Below are positions 1-10,532 of a stretch of 64,000 nucleotides of DNA, one piece after another. The stretch's first letter is position 1. The number at the start of each line of letters is the position of its first letter. Position numbers and translations under genes: made by a program. The notes under the pieces are model-generated. The model saw only the letters and a list, made by a program, of their open reading frames with translations. It had not been told where the DNA came from and ran no database searches. Source of the DNA: Thermothielavioides terrestris NRRL 8126. Its lineage: Eukaryota > Ascomycota > Sordariomycetes > Sordariales > Chaetomiaceae. Location of the stretch: positions 1,178,001 through 1,242,000 of the forward strand of contig NC_016459.1 of NCBI RefSeq assembly GCF_000226115.1, in the 5' to 3' direction.

Positions 1-840
1 ATAGGATATTCTTATAGGTAAAGCATATTAATAGGGTCGCCTTTTTAGAGAAGTTGGAGATAAAGTCGCGATAGAAATTAGTAAATCCTAGGAAGCTCTA
101 TACTCCTTAGACCTTATAGGGCGCCTTCTACTTATAGATAGCTTTGATCTTCTTAAGGTTAGGATAGATATAGACCTCTACCTCTACGATATACCCTAGA
201 TACTTGACTTCCTTTACTATAAATATATATTTCTTAAGGTCTAGGTTGAGGCCTATATCCCTTAGTCTTTAGAGGACCTTGTATACCTTTCTTATATAGT
301 CCTTTTAGCTTTTACTTAAGTATATTAAGACGTTGTCAAGATATATTGTTATATAGTCTCCTAGTATTAAACTAAAGGCGTTGTTAATATATCTTTAGAA
401 CGTTGTAGGAGTACCTATAAGCCTAAAGGGGTAGACTAGCTACTTAAATAGTCTAAACCTTATATAAAATGCTATAAGGTGCTTATCCCCTTTAGCTATC
501 TAGATATAATAGAATATAGCCCTAACGTCTAGCTTTATAAGCTATTTAGCCTTAGTTAAGGACTAAAGAGTCTCCTTAATTAGGGGGAGTAGGTACTAGT
601 CCTACTTAGTAATTTTATTTAGGGCTTGGTAGTCTATATAGAACCTCTATCCTCTTTCTAGCTTCTTTACGAAAAGGACTAGGGCAGCTACTAATAAGGA
701 GCTTACCTAGATCTATCCCTTATCTAATAGGTCTACAACCTACTTCTAAATCTTTAGGAGGTAGTCCCTTAGTATATTGTATAAAGGTCCCTATAGGAGC
801 TTAGGAGGTTTTCCGTCTAGGCTTGTCTTAAGATAGATAT
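1..840 (-). pseudogene. Gypsy reverse transcriptase domain, RIP-inactivated
   Basis: This is the clearest coding relic of the left element. The catalytic box, canonically Y-V/L-D-D, reads YLDN at about 335-350 on the minus strand. The second Asp has become Asn, a G-to-A change on the coding strand, and there are many in-frame stops at expected Gln/Trp positions. Order of motifs on the minus strand: palm motif DYQALNK, fingers/palm KLDVR, FRLIGTP, YLDN, then LNLDLKKYIF and the FLGFTNFYRDFI block close to position 60. The protein cannot be functional. Confidence 0.85.
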
Positions 841-2930
841 AATAGTTGGCCTCCCTTTAATAAGGAGGTAGGCTATTCGTCTTCTCTTTGTCGAAGAGGT
901 TAGTAAAATTATATAGCTCCTTTAGTAGGGCGACCTTTAGGTCTAGGTCGGTATTAGGTTAGGAGATAGCTACTCCTAGTATAGTGGTTATCTTATAGAT
1001 ACTAGTAACAAGGAACGTGTCTTATACCCCTTTAGACTTCTTCCTTTATACTTTGTAGGCTATACCTATAAATACTACGCCTATAACTAGGGTAGTATTA
1101 GTTTCCTTCTACTATAAAGAGCATTTGTATACCTATAGGCTACTTTACAAATTAATGGTAAAGACCCTATTAGCTAGGTCTAGTATAATCCTATAGTGGT
1201 TTATCTAGGGGAGCTCTAATATAACGTTGTAGGCTAGCCTTAGGACTATATAGAATATAGTAGCACTGATCTATCTATCGATATCCATTGTAACGTAGGC
1301 GATATATATGATTTTCTTTATAATTTATACCCCTTTGACTATAATACTTAGGGTATAGAGAGTTAGTAAGCTTACCTACTTAATCTCTAACCTCTAATAT
1401 ACTCTTTCGCTAATAGCTCTATAGCTCTAGTACCTACTATCTATTTATACGTTTATAAAACTAGAGGAGTTTAAGAAAATAGGGATAAGAAAAGGGGGTT
1501 TATCTATTCTCTCTCTAATCTCTATAAACTTGTTCTATAAGTAGCTAGGTCCTTTTAGCCCCTATACAAGACTTTATATAGAGGCTACTCTTTTCCCTCC
1601 TCCTTTTTAGAGGGGGAGTCCTCCTCTATCTATTCCTTAGCCTCTAACTTATTGATATCGACTTAAGGAGCTAGTCTCTTAGCTAGGGTAAAGGGATAGG
1701 TAGCTACAAAGTAGCTTTAGCGTCTACAACGAATATAGGCTCTAGCCTATTAGTACATTGTATATACTTCGTTGCTTATCTACTTCGCCTATAGCGTATT
1801 TACACCTTATTTTCCTCTATTCTACTACTACTTTCCTCTATAACCTCTATTAGCTCCCCCCTAGGCTAGGGCAGTATAGGTCGTATTGATCTCGGTTATT
1901 AGTATATCTCTATCTATATTCTTCTCTATATCTACGTTGGGCCTAGGTCATTTACCCTAGGACCGCTAGTATCATTCCTCTAGGCGGAAGGCCTCTAGGT
2001 CAATAGCGATCTTATAGTACTTTGTAACGGCTATAGTATAGTCGTTCTATAGGACCTCCTATCCTACTACAATATACTTCAACTTTAGAGAGAGGTATCG
2101 TTGTAGTTTAATAAGTTGTACTTTGTTATTTTAATTAAGTCCTTTAGCCTTTAATAGCTTTGCTTTAAAGCAAATAATAAAAGAGGAGAATAGCTTGTTA
2201 TCTCTTTAGTAGAGTATATCTAGCTCTATTAAGGCTATAACCTACTTATAGGGGTCTATATAGACTATTAAAAGATATTTGAGAAACGCTCCTAGGTTAT
2301 AGTTGCAGTTGGGTCCTCCCAACTTATAGAAGGTCGTGACCTTAGCCTAGACTCCCTAGCTAAGGTTCTTCTAAATAAATACCTATTAGTCGTAGAGGCC
2401 CCTAATAAAGTCTTGGTCTACTACTAGGATATACATTATTATAGCCTTCTAGGTAGTAAAGAGCTCCTTTTTACTATCGAAGGGTTGTCCTATAGGGAGG
2501 CGCTTCCACTATATCTAAGGAGCTGCTAGAGCTACGATGTTAGTCGTTAGAGCTAGGGCGTTAGTTATTATAAAGGCGTTTATAATCTAAGCTATAGTAA
2601 TCTAGGCTATACAAAGTTCCTTAATAGTTATATTCTAATATATAATTGTCTTCTATAGGAGCTAGAAGTATTTATAGACCTAATCTAGGTCTAAGACCTA
2701 TAGGACGCCTAGATTGTTTATAGTAACATCTAGTCTACTTAGTACTAGCATTAAAATGCCTAGCATACTACTCTTGTCTATACCTAGAAGCAATAGCTGC
2801 TCTATCTATATAAAGGTAGTTGAACTATAATATACTAGCCTTATAGCGTCTATAGATAAGTGTACAATGTTTTATTCAACTATCTTAAGGAAGGGAAAAG
2901 GAGAAGTATAGGCTATAGTCCTTATACGTA
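1..2930 (-). mobile_element. Ty3/Gypsy retrotransposon relic, gag-protease-RT part
   Basis: Read on the minus strand, positions about 840 down to 1 give a reverse transcriptase of Ty3/Gypsy type interrupted by stops. Blocks resembling DYQALNKITK, KLDVRAIFYYI, VYPFRLIGTPTTF and IYLDNVLIYLSK appear in the normal order, followed by the connection region towards position 1. Upstream in the element (about 1090-1450) a protease-to-RT linker with an LPWI-type motif can be read. The remainder up to about 2930 is probably gag, but it is too eroded to identify with confidence. The element is cut by the left edge of the window. It faces away from the relic at 3081-5968, so the two are not one continuous copy. 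Confidence 0.85.
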
Positions 2931-2934
2931 GAGT

Positions 2935-3065
2935 TTTTTAGAGGCTTGCGAAGTGGGTTTAGACCAACGTTATTCTGGGCGCAAGGCGGGCCCGCTATAG
3001 GTCCGTCCTAGGGCCGCTATAGATCCTGGGCGCAGCCCTATATACCTAGCCTAGGTATAGCCCGG
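2935..3065. other. GC-richer patch between two opposed Gypsy relics
   Basis: A short island containing GGGCGCAAGGCGGGCCCGC and GGGCGCAGCCC stands out inside the AT-rich block. It lies exactly between the end of the minus-strand relic and the start of the plus-strand RNase H region. It could be an element edge, an LTR fragment or unmutated single-copy DNA. No function can be assigned. Confidence 0.4.
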
Positions 3066-5566
3066 TCTGTAATAGAAAACTATTTAAGTAGACCGAAGAG
3101 TATAAGGAAGCCTTTTAAGAACTTAAGAAACAAATAACTAATACCCTACTCCTTAAGTACTACGACCCTACTAGGGAGAGCTAAATCGAAGTCGATATAT
3201 CTAGCAGAGTCGTAGCTAGAGTCTTCTAGTAGAAATACAACGATAGTTGGTACCCTATTGTATTCTTCTTAAAAATGATATCTAGACTAGAAAGCAATTA
3301 CCCTATCTATAATAAAGAACTCTTTACTATTGTATATACTATTGAAGAATAGTATTTAATACTACTTGGCCTCTAATAGCGGTTTAACATCTTATCTAAC
3401 TACTATATATTGCAATACTTTATATAGAAGAGGCTACTTAATATATAGTAAGCTAGATAGGCTAAGCTCCTCTCTACCCTAGATTTTCAAATCGTCTACC
3501 GACCTAGTAAGCAGAACGTCGTCGCCGACGCCCTATCTTATAAAGCCGAAGAGCTCGCTACCTAGAAGAAAGTCTAAAAAGCCTATCATACCTAGACAGT
3601 CCTCCTTAAGAGCAAGCTAGATCTATAGATTCTAGAGGAATTAGAGTTGTCGCCTAAGGAGCCTACGAAGTGAAACTTATAGTATATAGTCTATTAGATT
3701 AAAGCTAACAAATCTAAACCGTCCTACCTACAACAACTTAAAGGATATAAACTAGTAGATACTATCTTTAAAGCGAACTAGGAAAGCGAGGCCCTAGAGA
3801 GCTTCTAAAAGCTTATCTACTAGAATAATACCGACTAGACCCTAAGCGATAATAGCCTTCTACTAAAGGGAGAGAGGCTAATAGTTCTACTAGATAGCTA
3901 TCTATAAACCTACCTATTAGCTAAGATCTACAACTAGATCTCTATAGCCTACCTAGGTAGGAATAAGATATAAAAGTTGGTCTAGAGACAATACTTCTAG
4001 CTAAGGTAAATGGGAGATATTAACAGGTTTATCTAGAATTACTAGACTTACTAATATTCTTATATACCTTATAACAAGCTACTAGGCCTCTTTAAGCCCT
4101 TAGAAGTTTCTATAAGACCTTAGTAGTATATTACTATAGACTTCTATACAATGCCCTAAGACAAGTTAGGCTATAACTAAGTCTTTATTGTAGTAGACCG
4201 CTTAAGGAAGTATAGTTACTCACTCCCCTATTATAAGACTACTATTATTAAAGAGATAGTATAACTCTACTACTAGTATATTTAGTGTATTTATAGAGCT
4301 CTAGAATCGATTACTTTAGACTAAGGCCTTAGTTTATTTTAGTATTCTAGGACAAGTTCTATAAGATCCTTAGAATTAATCTACACTTCTCTTCTTTAAA
4401 GTACCCTTAGATAAATAAGTAGCCTAAAATTATAAATCAATACTTTGACTAGCGTCTACGCCTATTTATTAACTATTTCTAAAACAATTGGTTAGAATTA
4501 TTACTTATAATAGATTTTATTTAAGCTATTTTACCCTACTTATCTACTAGCCTTGCCCTATTTAAGGTTAAGACTAGTATACTCCCCTAGATAACCTACA
4601 ATTAGTAAGAGTATACCTAAGAGTTTAGTAGCACTAAAGACAAGCTTAATTGCATTAAAGCCTAGGAGATACTCTCTAGAATTAATTCTATTGTCCAATT
4701 TACTAGGAAAAATATATAGAAAGCCTAGGAAGCCTAAAAGTAGTAAGCGGATAAGCATTGGCGACTAGAAGAGTTTGAAGTTGGCTAGGAGGTCTACGTT
4801 ATAAAGGGCTATTAATAGACGAACCGACTAAGCGATAAGCTCGATTACCTTATCGCTAGGCCTTTTCCAATTATCGTTAAAAAGGGTTATTCCTATAAGC
4901 TAAAGCTACCTAAGACCTAGAAAATATATCTAGTATTTACCCTAGATCGACTTTAGAGGATACTAAATAACCTATTACTAGGCTAGGAACCCTAGCCTAA
5001 GCTGCCAATTAAGGTGGATAGCGAATTAGAATAGTAAGTCAAAAAGATTCTTACTTCCTAGATATTTAAAAGGAAACTCTAGTACTACGTTAAATAGATC
5101 GGTTAGGGCGAGGATCCTAAATAGTATAACGCTACTAATTTCAAGAATATACTATACCGCCTTTAGGAATTCTATAAAGTATTCTCCTATATAGCTAGAC
5201 TACTACGACAGTTGCTATAATAGCTAAAGGCTTATAAGGAGGATTACTTTAATAATGAACACCTAGATAATAACCTGCTAGTACTTGAAGGACAACGTGA
5301 TCCAACTTGATCTAGGAGATGGCGTGTATACATATAAACCTACTATAAGGTTGTAGGATAACATTTTATCCTAGCTTCCTTATATACCCACCGGCCTAGA
5401 TATAGCAACTTATATAGCCTAGCAGGCTATAGGGTAGATTTCTAAGTCCTATAGAACTCAATTGTATAAACTTTGTAAAAAATAGGCTCACAAGCCACTT
5501 CTTCTAATTACTAATAGCCAACAGAGGACCGCAACGCATCTATCGTATAGGCACAACGTTTTTTTC

Positions 5567-5579
5567 AAGGGGGGGGGGG
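5567..5579 (+). other. Polypurine tract of the Gypsy relic
   Basis: Two A residues followed by a run of 11 G sit immediately upstream of the LTR start. This is the position where the plus-strand primer of an LTR retrotransposon is expected. It supports calling the following 389 bp the 3' LTR of the upstream integrase-chromodomain relic. A G run contains no CpA, so RIP has left it unchanged. Confidence 0.75.
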
Positions 5580-5968
5580 TAATATAACAGCATAGCACGC
5601 TAACCACCGTCATATAACTTGCGTATAGACCTATCACGTGACTACACGCCTACGTAACTTCCTAAGTTGGTAGATTTACAGGATTCAAGTCGACTTCTAG
5701 ATTAGGAAGGAGGGGTTGACTTGCCGATAAGGAAAAACACGCTAATAAGGCAAACTGCGTCTTACCCTATAGCGTATAGACTTTGTAGCCCTACTGTAAA
5801 TTGCAGCCCTACTACAAATTGTCTATACGTACCACCCAAGGTATTTTAGCACGGTTTTCTACCTATATATTGATAGTTTTTCTCTCTCTCCTCAGACTTG
5901 AAGTCTTCGTTAATTGAGGATCAATTTAGCTACGAGTCATCTAGCGCTTGTTTTGCCTTGCTATAACA
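5580..5968 (+). repeat. 3' LTR of the Gypsy relic (copy 1)
   Basis: Begins TAATATAACAGCATAGCACG directly after the polypurine tract and ends CTATAACA. It matches in reverse complement the segment at 6118-6503 over nearly its whole length. Differences are mainly C/T or G/A transitions, as RIP would leave. It contains a short CACGTGAC word and a TCTCTCTCTC tract. The start was set by the polypurine tract and the end by the final ACA shared with copy 2. Confidence 0.8.
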
Positions 5969-6117
5969 CTAGCCAACCTATTGTACTACACTGTTGGTAA
6001 GCCGAAGGTTCTATCGGAGGTTTAGGTTCCCTAGCCAACTAAACTAGTCCTATCGGGAAAGACTATATTAGATATTATATTGCCTTCGTAAGCCTATAGT
6101 AGTAAGACTTAAAGTAA

Positions 6118-6503
6118 TATTATAGCAAGGTAAAACAAGTGCTAGATAACTCATAGCTGAATTAATCCTCGATTAATAAAGACTTTAAGTCTAAGGAGAG
6201 AGGGGAAAACTATCAATATATAGGTAGAAAACTGTACTAAAATACCTTAGGTAGTATATATAGACAATTTATAGTAGGGCTACAATTTATAGTAGGGCTA
6301 CAAAGTCTATATACTACGAGGTAAGACGTAGTTTGCCTTATTAGTGCGTTTTTCCTTATTTGCAAGTCAACCCCTCCTTCCTAATCTACAAGTCGACTCG
6401 AATCCTGTAAATCCACCAACTCGGGAAGTTACGTGGGCATGTGGTCACGTGACAGGTCTGTGCACAAGTCATATAACGGTGGTTAGCGTGCTGTGCTATT
6501 ACA
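6118..6503 (-). repeat. Inverted LTR (copy 2) of the same Gypsy family
   Basis: This is a reverse-complement copy of the LTR at 5580-5968. On the minus strand it begins TGTAATAGCACAGCACGC at 6503 and ends near 6118. It keeps more ancestral bases than copy 1 (for example CACGTAACTTCCCGAGTTGG on its minus strand). No polypurine tract precedes it at 6504-6520, so it is a solo LTR or a 5' LTR whose internal region is lost. With copy 1 it forms a large imperfect inverted repeat with a 149-bp spacer. The spacer (5969-6117) has no recognised coding content. Confidence 0.8.
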
Positions 6504-6995
6504 AATACTATTATTAGCGAAGCTAGTATTGCTAGCTATAATTAAGATATCTTCTCTTTTTAGCTAGAGGGCCTAAAACCTCGTTTGATAAAGGTATTAT
6601 AATACTTGATTAGCTATATAGTAGTGTTCTAGTCCTAGGTTCTAGTTAAACTATATAAGTTTAGAGGCTACGAAGGCAATGTCTAAGTATATATTGACGG
6701 TGGTATATAGGATTATGCTAACCTTCCTTTAATAAAGCCTAATAAAGCTATAGCTAGCAACATTGTTATATAGAAGTAATTCGCCTTTAGCTATTAGAGT
6801 CTTTAGCTCTCCTTTTTCTTAGGCTAACCTTACAATCTTCTCGATATATACTATTTAGCTAAGCTAGATCAAACGCCTTTTATAATCGTAATAAACCTCT
6901 ATATCTAAGAACTATAGGAGGTTATCTCCTTCTATAAGCTTATATTTTTCTTATAGCTAGCTAATTACTTCGTCAGCTTAAAATCATAGTCAAAA
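6504..6995 (-). mobile_element. Ty1/Copia relic, end of RT and start of RNase H
   Basis: The minus strand from about 6990 to 6504 reads the C-terminal RT and start of RNase H of a fungal Copia element: EKYKLIEGDNLL, DIEVYYDYKRRLI, YIEKIVRLA, RKVSIILYTTVNIYLDIAFV, EHYYIANQVL, then IIASNTSFANN. Stops interrupt it at Gln/Trp positions. The frame stops abruptly where the inverted Gypsy LTR begins (6503). This suggests that the Gypsy element inserted into the Copia element, or that a later rearrangement joined them. Family assignment rests on the order and spacing of these blocks. Confidence 0.75.
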
Positions 6996-7140
6996 AGTAG
7001 ATTTACACTCCTATCTTGGCACCCTACTAACACGGCTACCACCACACTGCATCCTTCAATTGCGAGCCAAATACCTAGCCAAACTAGGCCATTTCTAGAC
7101 TAAATTGAAGCTATTTGACAGGGCTCTAATACTTTATATA

Positions 7141-8200
7141 CTAGCCCTTGGCCTTGCGTACGGCCTGTAAACGCTTAGGCATCGAATCGATTATCCAGTC
7201 GATCAAATCCTAAGGCACCCTCTCCTATGTAGCCTATAACGCATTAGCCACCTTAGCCCTGTTGGCCTCTGTATCCTTCAGAAGATGTAGGCTAGAGAAG
7301 TCTCTACGTAGGATTTCCTTCATTTTCTTCTATATATGTTCGATCGGGTTGAGATCTAGGCTATAAGGAGGGTACTCCTAGACCTAGATGCTATAGTGTT
7401 CTAACTACTCTTTCGTCTTAGCCGTAGTATAGATTCTTACGTTATCCTAGAGAAAAAAGGTGCTAGGGCGGTAGAATAGAAGTAGGCCTTCTTCTAAGGC
7501 CTAGATATAGCTATTGGCTATATATCCTTAGTATAAAGAATCCTTATCCTAGGTCATTACTACTAAGGGTAACCTCCCCCCCTTCTAAATCATCCTCTAT
7601 ACTATCATTGTAATTTTAGCCTTAACGTGAGCCTAGATATTGATAACCTCTTTATTGTATTTATGCTCTAGGGTATAGAAAACCCAACTATTGGGCGTAT
7701 CTAGGACGGTTTAAACGGAAGATTCGTCGGAGTAGGCCCTTTGATTTTCAAGTCAATAAGAGCTACTAGGGGAGTTAGAATATACTTAGCTATACCTTTA
7801 TCAAATTTTGAACCCTATTCCTTAACTCTTTTATATACTGTAGCCGAAGAGTAGCTGTTTCTTCGTTTAGGACGATCCTTTTGATCAAACAGAATTTTCG
7901 ACGGTAATGCTTGCCTAGGACCTTACGTAAGGTGTTCTTAACAACCTAGTGAGGGCAAGCCCCTAATAGAGCTACCTAGCTTATTCGAGGGTTCCGTTTA
8001 ACTATCTGAACTATATATCGGACCTAGGCATTGCTAAGCTTCTTTAGGTAGCCACTATATAGCTTTATTTCAACGGTTCTACGTTTTTAAAAGCGTTTAC
8101 AAATGTTAAAGATAGTGGTTAAACTATATTAGAAATTAGAGACTAAGGCCTTACGAGATACCCTAGCCTTTCGAGCTATAATAATTATAGCCTTTTCCAT
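7141..8200 (-). mobile_element. Tc1/mariner-superfamily transposase relic
   Basis: The minus-strand reading frame starts MEKAIIIIARKARVSRKALV at 8200 and ends KAKG-stop near 7141, about 353 codons, the usual size for this superfamily. DDE-type landmarks are in order: SDES near 7725, DNVRIYTTAKT near 7430, and PPYSLDLNPIEHI near 7340-7370. The spacing from the second Asp to the Glu is about 35 residues. About fifteen stops, mainly at expected Gln/Trp codons, inactivate it. No convincing terminal inverted repeats could be paired by eye. Confidence 0.8.
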
Positions 8201-8461
8201 ATCTAGGAGATACTTTTGTTTCCCTTGGATAGACCGGATATTGGGCGATAATTCGAGCCTAAAAGCTTGTATTTTGGCCTGCAATTGACGAAGTTATAGT
8301 AGTTGGAAGAAAAGAGGGTAGTCGGGGCCAAGGCGTGTACACGACGTGTAAGTGGGCCGAGTAGGCCGAGTGTAAATGTTAAACCTACTATAGCAGGTAG
8401 GCTATATAAATAGTATTGGAAAACTGCTATAGTGGTGGTTGTAGCAAGGTGGTTACCCCGA

Positions 8462-8550
8462 GCCACCTACTCTGCACCTCCGGCGCAGTGGTGGTTGTCT
8501 CCCAACCAACCTACCCTGCACCTCTCCCACGCGACCTACCTTGCACCTCC
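8462..8550. repeat. Three degenerate copies of a CACCT-containing motif
   Basis: The words GCCACCTACTCTGCACCTCC, AACCTACCCTGCACCTC and GACCTACCTTGCACCTCC occur at about 8462, 8508 and 8533. They form a short irregular tandem array in a GC-richer patch just beyond the transposase relic. Flanking GTGGTGGTTGT words also repeat (about 8432 and 8486). The role is unknown; it could be the eroded end of a transposon. Confidence 0.35.
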
Positions 8551-9094
8551 TATTTATCTTATACCCACTATATTTGAACAGCTACATTGTAACCAAACCT
8601 TTACCAAAATGGAACTGGCTTATATATATCGATACCTTAGTCAAAGAACTATATATCTATATATATACCATTTAGAGTTAGGGTTAGTAAGGCCTTCAAA
8701 TTTGAGATTCAAGTAGGTGAGGCTATAGAGGCAGTAGAACCAGTGATTGGTTAGAGCCAGTTCGCGAGCTCGCGAGCCGATTTTTTGGAAAACCTAGCCA
8801 AATGAGTTTTGCAGGTGTGGGAAATCTGCCCACAGCCCGCTAGCTCGTGTAGAACACTGCACCCAGGCCGGTGGGTATATGAGCGAGAGAGGAGATGCCC
8901 GCTTAACAGTGGAATACAAAGCTATTTAACTCAACGCAAGCCTATATTAGTCCTTTCTAGCCCGTGCTGCACCACCACTGTAGAAGACTATAGGCCTTTT
9001 AGGCTCTGTAAGCCCTTCTAAGTTCTCCTGCCCGGTTTTAAGCTATAGTGCTTGCAAAGCTTCTGAAATAACCCAATCTCAACAAATCTATATC

Positions 9095-9490
9095 GTTATC
9101 TTAGGGCGGCTAGACTATAGATATAGTACTAGGCTATAGCTCGCCTATAAAGGGCGCTCCTAGATCGGCTAGAGCTCCTACGTTGGCTATAGCTCCTATA
9201 GCTATAGCTAGCATAGAAGCCTGTAGTTCGACGATATATTCCTAGAGTTTACGCTGGATACGTTCCTAGGCACGATTATAGCTATCGGCCAGTATAGGCT
9301 TCGGGAGCAGCTCCGCCTTACCCTCGAAATAGTCGAGTAGGTCAAGATATTTAGCCTTATTGACGAATTTACAATTCTAAGCTACCTAGTTATCTAGGCT
9401 AGCTAGGATAATATTGATTTTTATATTGGTTTTCGAAGATATAATAGTTACTACTAAGGGCTATATATAAAGCTATTTACTTAAAGATAG
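9095..9490 (-). pseudogene. Unidentified RIP-affected coding relic
   Basis: One minus-strand frame runs with few stops and reads NKAKYLDLLDYFEGKAELLP, then KPILADSYNRA, then ERIQRKL and EYIVELQASMLAIAIGAIA. The composition is protein-like and the stops again sit where Gln or Arg/Trp codons would be expected. I do not recognise the family. A retrotransposon gag or a helical host-derived segment are both possible. Confidence 0.4.
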
Positions 9491-9739
9491 AGCTAGGTTT
9501 TCGAGCTAATAAGACTCTTAATTGTTAGAACTACTATATAGGCTTAGAAAAATAAAGCTATTACGATACAAGCGATATATACAACTAGAATCAATCGTAG
9601 TGTTGAAGATGGTGTATTGTAGGAGAGAGGCCCCTGAGGAGCCTAGTCTTAGGCAGCAGTTGGGCATTAGGCCGGTGGATCCTAATCTCGGTAGGCCGGT
9701 CCGGTACTCCGGGCCGGGCTGGTTCTGACACTACTTACG

Positions 9740-10532
9740 TTGTTAGCCTGCCGCAGGTCCGAACTCACCAATCTCCAGCCCGCTCTCGCAGGCCAAACCC
9801 CGTTTCATCGTTCGCTGCCATGTGTACGCACGCCCTTGCAACCCACATACCACAGTATCCCCAGGGGTGTGGATGTCAGAGGCGGATGCACTCGCCGGCT
9901 GTGCCGCTTCCAAGAACATGGATTGGAAACGAGGGAGATGTCCCGGTGGCATGCGAGACGTGAAACACGCACGCACTAATGTTTAATAAAACATCTTTCC
10001 TAATTATATATGTCAAACTGGGCATGAGACACGGCGAGTTGGATTGATTGTTTACCGAGGATAGCATAGGTAAACCAGGCGTTGTTTTTCTCTATTCCTG
10101 TCTGATTTGGTATTTGCTTGCCTCTCGAAGGCGGCATTCTTTCCTCTACGCTGAGGTAGCAATCTACTTACTCCCCGTGTGCACAGCTACACGACCGACC
10201 ACCTATCCGGCCGGTGGATGATCGTTGTTATCCTAAGCGTAGTCTCCTAAACTTGGAGCGCACCTCCTCGCACCGCAGCTCCGATCATCCTCCAGAAATG
10301 CTGTATGTAGGTATATGTAGTCTGCCACCCGTCAGCAAACCAAACCACCGGCAGTCCATATCTTACCTTTCCAGTCGTTTCGACACGACTTCGAAACTCC
10401 TACGCGGTGTCTATCCCTACCCACCTTGTTTGCTTCGTTCTCCCTTGGACAAAACTTTCTTCATCCTCTGTCCCTTCACCTACCTCACCTTTCTCCCGGT
10501 TCGTTAGTTTACCTACCTAGTCAGTCACCCAC
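9740..10532. other. Gap between transposon block and first gene
   Basis: Composition is mixed and rises towards the genic average. Overlapping open frames on both strands at 9740-10067 have no family resemblance and look like chance frames. Nothing supports a gene. The stretch may include the 3' region of the gene at 10533-12392. Confidence 0.5.

Larger units (their letters stand above)
3081..5968 (+). mobile_element. Ty3/Gypsy chromovirus relic: RNase H, integrase, chromodomain, 3' LTR
   Basis: Plus-strand translation gives the Gypsy RNase H region at about 3090-3400 (AFKELKKQI, YYDPTRES, SNYPIYNKELFTIVYTIEE). The integrase core is at about 4100-4900, with blocks like DKLGYN and VFIVVDRLRKYSYSLPYYKT. 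A C-terminal chromodomain follows at about 5030-5190 (VKKILTS, IFKRKL, ATNFKNILYRL). A G-rich polypurine tract (5567-5579) leads directly into an LTR (5580-5968). Domain order and the chromodomain identify the chromovirus branch of Ty3/Gypsy. The 5' half (gag, protease, most of RT) is missing. Stops are frequent and mostly RIP-type. Confidence 0.88.
1..9640. other. AT-rich, RIP-like block of decayed transposons
   Basis: The whole stretch is dominated by TA-containing words, and CA and TG dinucleotides look strongly depleted next to the rest of the window. In every recognisable relic the stop codons fall mostly where the family has Gln or Trp (CAG/CAA to TAG/TAA), which is what C-to-T change at CpA produces. 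This is the known outcome of repeat-induced point mutation in Pezizomycotina. No intact gene is visible. Composition returns to GC-rich between about 9640 and 9750. I judged the bias by eye; dinucleotide indices were not calculated. Confidence 0.9.

Noticed and set aside
7027..8442. Possible terminal inverted repeats of the Tc1/mariner relic (TACCACCACACTGC near 7037 and a TGGTGGTTGT word near 8432)
   Set aside because: Only a 7-bp core pairs well; flanking bases do not match enough to define ends.
8678..8687. Telomere-like word TTAGGGTTAG
   Set aside because: Only one and a half units, inside eroded DNA; no array, so chance is the simplest explanation.
8432..8716. Plus-strand open frame of 94 codons
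   Set aside because: It runs through a degenerate repeat in the RIP block and has no family resemblance.
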